Translations under genes and position numbers: made by a program
Shown here: positions 28,957-30,899 of the stretch, piece by piece
Position numbering within the stretch: position 1 is the stretch's first letter
Layout: each line of letters starts with the position of its first letter
Virus record (IMG/VR): IMGVR_UViG_3300042463_000555
Span: 1 to 30,899 of that record
Length of the DNA: 30,899 nucleotides
Source of the DNA: a virus
Strand: one strand, 5' to 3'
The notes under the pieces: generated by a model
What the model was told of the DNA's origin: nothing
Seen by the model: only the letters and a program-made list of their open reading frames with translations
Database searches by the model: none

Positions 28957-29747
28957 AAGCCAAGTCCAAAGTCATCCTTCTACTTTCCGACCTCCACATC
29001 GGCAGCACCGTCGGACTCTGGCCCGAGGGATTCGTCGCCAACGAAGGATTCCCGATCGGGCAGAACAAATTCCAAGAATGGCTCTGGGCATGCTGGCAAG
29101 ACATGCTGGGCTGGGCAAAGACCACCATCGGCAAGGACGACTTCGAGCTCGTGCTCAATGGCGATCTTGTGGAAGGCATCCACCACAAATCCCTGCAGGT
29201 CATGAGCGCTGATGTCGGCGACCAGACAACCGCCGTGCTCGATGTGCTTGCACCGCTAGCAGACAAAGCAGCCCGCCTGCATGTGGTGAAAGGCACAGAA
29301 TGCCATACTCGCAATGACGAGATCCGCATCGGCTCGGCACTAGGCGGCACCCGCGATCCGCAGACCGGCCAATACGCTTGGGATCGCCTCGACCTCGATG
29401 TGAATGGATGCCTTTGCAGTTTCGCCCACCACATCGGCACCACCTCGCGCCCCTACCTCGAAGCGGCACAGCATTCCATCAACCTCGGAGTCGAGATCCA
29501 TGAGGCGGCGCGGATGGGTAGACCGATCCCGAAGGTGATCTGCCGGGCGCACCGCCATCGGCATGGCGTGTGGTCTGACGGCAACTCGATGAGCATCGTG
29601 ACCGGCGCATGGCAGGGGATCACCCGCTTCGGGCGCAAGGTCGTCCCTGCCGCGATCCCGCAGCCATCCGCCATCATCCTCGATTGGCGATCGGTCGAGA
29701 AGGGCGAACTGCCGATCGTCCACCCCAGAGTCTACACGGCGAAATAA
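28953..29747 (+). CDS. Calcineurin-like metallophosphoesterase
   Basis: This 264-residue protein has the dimetal motifs in order: SDLHIGS (D13, H15), LNGDLVEG (D71), VKGTECH at 112-118 in the place of GNHE, FAHHIG (H159, H160), and CRAHRHRHG (H200, H202, H204). These enzymes hydrolyse phosphate mono- or diesters, including nucleotides and nucleic acids. The substrate here is unknown. The GNHE motif is altered: Glu and His are kept (TECH) but Asn is replaced by Thr. It lies late, between lysis and integration genes, as accessory genes often do. Confidence 0.85.
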   Translation: MKAKSKVILLLSDLHIGSTVGLWPEGFVANEGFPIGQNKFQEWLWACWQDMLGWAKTTIGKDDFELVLNGDLVEGIHHKSLQVMSADVGDQTTAVLDVLAPLADKAARLHVVKGTECHTRNDEIRIGSALGGTRDPQTGQYAWDRLDLDVNGCLCSFAHHIGTTSRPYLEAAQHSINLGVEIHEAARMGRPIPKVICRAHRHRHGVWSDGNSMSIVTGAWQGITRFGRKVVPAAIPQPSAIILDWRSVEKGELPIVHPRVYTAK

Positions 29748-29748
29748 C

Positions 29749-29991
29749 ATGGCCAAGAAAATCGGAAACATCTCAGCGCTCGATTTCGCGCTCTCCCAAA
29801 TCCTCCAAGAGCCGCAAAGGGAAGACGAATTTTCGGCGGAGGACGCCTACTTGGAGGCGCGGAAGAAAAACCCCAAGCTCACGCTTTCAGGCGTGAGGCA
29901 AAAACTCATGAGAATGGAGCAGAACGGCGCGCTCAAAAAGCGAACCATGCGTCACAACGGCACCACCATCAACCTTTACTCAAAGGCTTGA
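29749..29991 (+). CDS. Small winged-helix-like protein, 80 aa
   Basis: ATG 29749 overlaps none of its neighbours but follows 1 nt after the phosphoesterase stop. The sequence SALDFALSQILQEP, then LSGVRQKLMRMEQNGALKKRTM followed by TINLYSKA, fits a winged-helix plan in which the last two strands form the wing. It may be a regulator, but could also be a fragment-like accessory protein. It is the last + strand gene, facing the convergent integrase. Confidence 0.6.
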   Translation: MAKKIGNISALDFALSQILQEPQREDEFSAEDAYLEARKKNPKLTLSGVRQKLMRMEQNGALKKRTMRHNGTTINLYSKA

Positions 29992-30003
29992 GATCCGCAC
30001 CAC

Positions 30004-30024
30004 AGGTCAAGCTGTCCTTGACCT
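30004..30024. other. Perfect 8-bp inverted repeat with 5-nt spacer between convergent genes
   Basis: AGGTCAAG (30004-30011) and CTTGACCT (30017-30024) flank CTGTC, 12 nt past the last + strand stop and 12 nt before the integrase stop on the other strand. It could act as a bidirectional terminator, though no T-run follows on either strand. Its form, two inverted arms around a short spacer at the 3' end of an integrase gene, also matches the core of a tyrosine recombinase attachment site. Confidence 0.6.
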
Positions 30025-30035
30025 ATTACTCAGAT

Positions 30036-30899
30036 TCACCCGCTTTTCGTACGTTTCTTTTTATCATCGCACAGCCCGAAATAAACCAACCCATCGGCCA
30101 GCGTCACCGCCCGCCGGTAGTGCCGGAAGAGCGTCGAGCTGCCAGCCGTGTGTCCCATCGCTGCCTTTGCCCGCGCCTCATCGGTGGCTGCGAGATAGTG
30201 CGACGCAAACGAATGCCGGAGAATGTCCTGCTCGCCCGCGATGCCCGCCGCCTTCCGTATCCGCTGCCATGCTCGCCGCCAACCCGCAGGCAGCACCGGC
30301 CCCTCGGCAGGGTGGCCGTCGATCTCCGCCCGCAGCCGAGGCGTCAGCGGAATGTGCCGGTCCGATCCGGTCTTCGATGTCGCCGGCGCAATGTAGATTT
30401 CTTTCGCTCCCACAGCCTCCCAGTCGAGCCGCGCGATCTCTCCCGACTCTGCGTCCGGGCGAATACCAGAAAACGCCAACAACGCCACCACACGGCGTTC
30501 CTCGACCGACTGGCAATGACCGAGCACCGCCTCGACCTCCGCCAGCGTGAGGATCTTGATCTCGGTGCTCTTCCGGTGCCGCTCGCGGTAATGAAGAACC
30601 GCCAGCACCCGCGTCGCCCTGGCATCGATCGTGGAGCGAGCCAATGGCCGATCCTGCACAAGCGCCGCCTCGACAACCGCGCGGTCGATCGTCCCGCAGG
30701 GGAGGGATAGGAACTTCTTCGGCAGCCACCGCAGGAGCCGATCCATGTCCTGCCGGTAGCGTTTCGACCAGCGAGTACTACCATTGGCCACTGCGCGGTG
30801 GTACCTCTCCTCAAATGTCTCGGAACCGCCGGTCTGCGTGAGTTGCTTCACCACCACCCTTACGGCCTCGATCAATGAAAGCCCAGTCGGGGCAAGCAA
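30036..30899 (-). CDS. Tyrosine recombinase/integrase, partial at the right edge
   Basis: The C-terminal 287 residues are visible and the N-terminus runs off the window. Motifs include AFSGIRPDAESGEIARLDW (catalytic Arg), TSKTGSDRHIPL (likely catalytic Lys), DILRHSFASHYLA (second Arg; the usual His three residues before it is Asp), MGHTAGSSTLF (His) and FRHYRRA (Tyr nucleophile). This enzyme integrates and excises the phage genome. The SAM-like DNA-binding domain (FEERYHRAVANGSTRWSKRYRQD) lies at about 29-60. It is convergent to the lysis genes, consistent with an integrase flanking an attachment site. Confidence 0.93.
   Translation of the reverse strand: MLAPTGLSLIEAVRVVVKQLTQTGGSETFEERYHRAVANGSTRWSKRYRQDMDRLLRWLPKKFLSLPCGTIDRAVVEAALVQDRPLARSTIDARATRVLAVLHYRERHRKSTEIKILTLAEVEAVLGHCQSVEERRVVALLAFSGIRPDAESGEIARLDWEAVGAKEIYIAPATSKTGSDRHIPLTPRLRAEIDGHPAEGPVLPAGWRRAWQRIRKAAGIAGEQDILRHSFASHYLAATDEARAKAAMGHTAGSSTLFRHYRRAVTLADGLVYFGLCDDKKKRTKSG

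Overview
The window is one contiguous stretch of a tailed, temperate double-stranded DNA phage or prophage. About 41 closely packed genes lie on the + strand, many joined by ATGA or GTGA stop/start overlaps, and a convergent tyrosine integrase runs off the right edge on the - strand. Head gene order (small terminase, large terminase, gpW-like, portal, S49 protease with scaffold, capsid) and a G/GT-type frameshift site before a tape measure protein point to a lambda-like siphovirus. The host is not shown directly. GC-rich DNA, frequent absence of Shine-Dalgarno sites in the late genes, RCC1 and putative-Ig (He_PIG-like) domains in a tail protein and the type of integrase suggest a member of the Verrucomicrobia/PVC group. 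This host call is an inference.

Layout. 1-2086: small early-type genes (ABA-sandwich-like protein, unknowns, RusA resolvase), the first three junctions led by strong GGAGG sites. 2290-4883: a small protein with an SSB-like acidic tail, a replication-type protein whose gene carries 12-bp direct repeats, an HTH protein and a ParB/HTH-like protein. 4884-5025: a gap with short inverted repeats. 5026-11408: DNA packaging and head (TerS, TerL, gpW-like, portal, protease/scaffold, capsid). 11409-11825: an 88-aa protein gene bracketed by two strong intrinsic terminators. 11826-16844: connector, tail terminator, two paralogous candidate tail tube proteins, tail chaperones with a G GGA AAG slippery site, and tape measure. 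16841-27367: tail tip and fibres, including a block of unrecognised tail genes, a large fibre with an HTH-type metal motif, an 880-aa protein with seven RCC1-like repeats, two collagen-like proteins and a receptor-binding-type protein. 27364-28650: candidate holins, lipoprotein and endolysin. 28669-29991: HExxH protein, calcineurin-like phosphoesterase and winged-helix-like protein. 30004-30024: a perfect inverted repeat between convergent genes. 30036-end: integrase.

The most unusual signal is a recurrent TTGAC[A/G] element lying 19-24 nt upstream of nine late gene starts that lack a Shine-Dalgarno site. It also lies 20 nt upstream of an internal ATG at 9963, exactly where a Nu3-like scaffold would start inside the protease gene. 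No sigma-70 -10 box fits at the expected distance in the copies I checked, so this looks more like an RNA-level or translation-initiation signal than a promoter. No tRNA, CRISPR array, insertion sequence, repressor gene or flanking host gene was seen.
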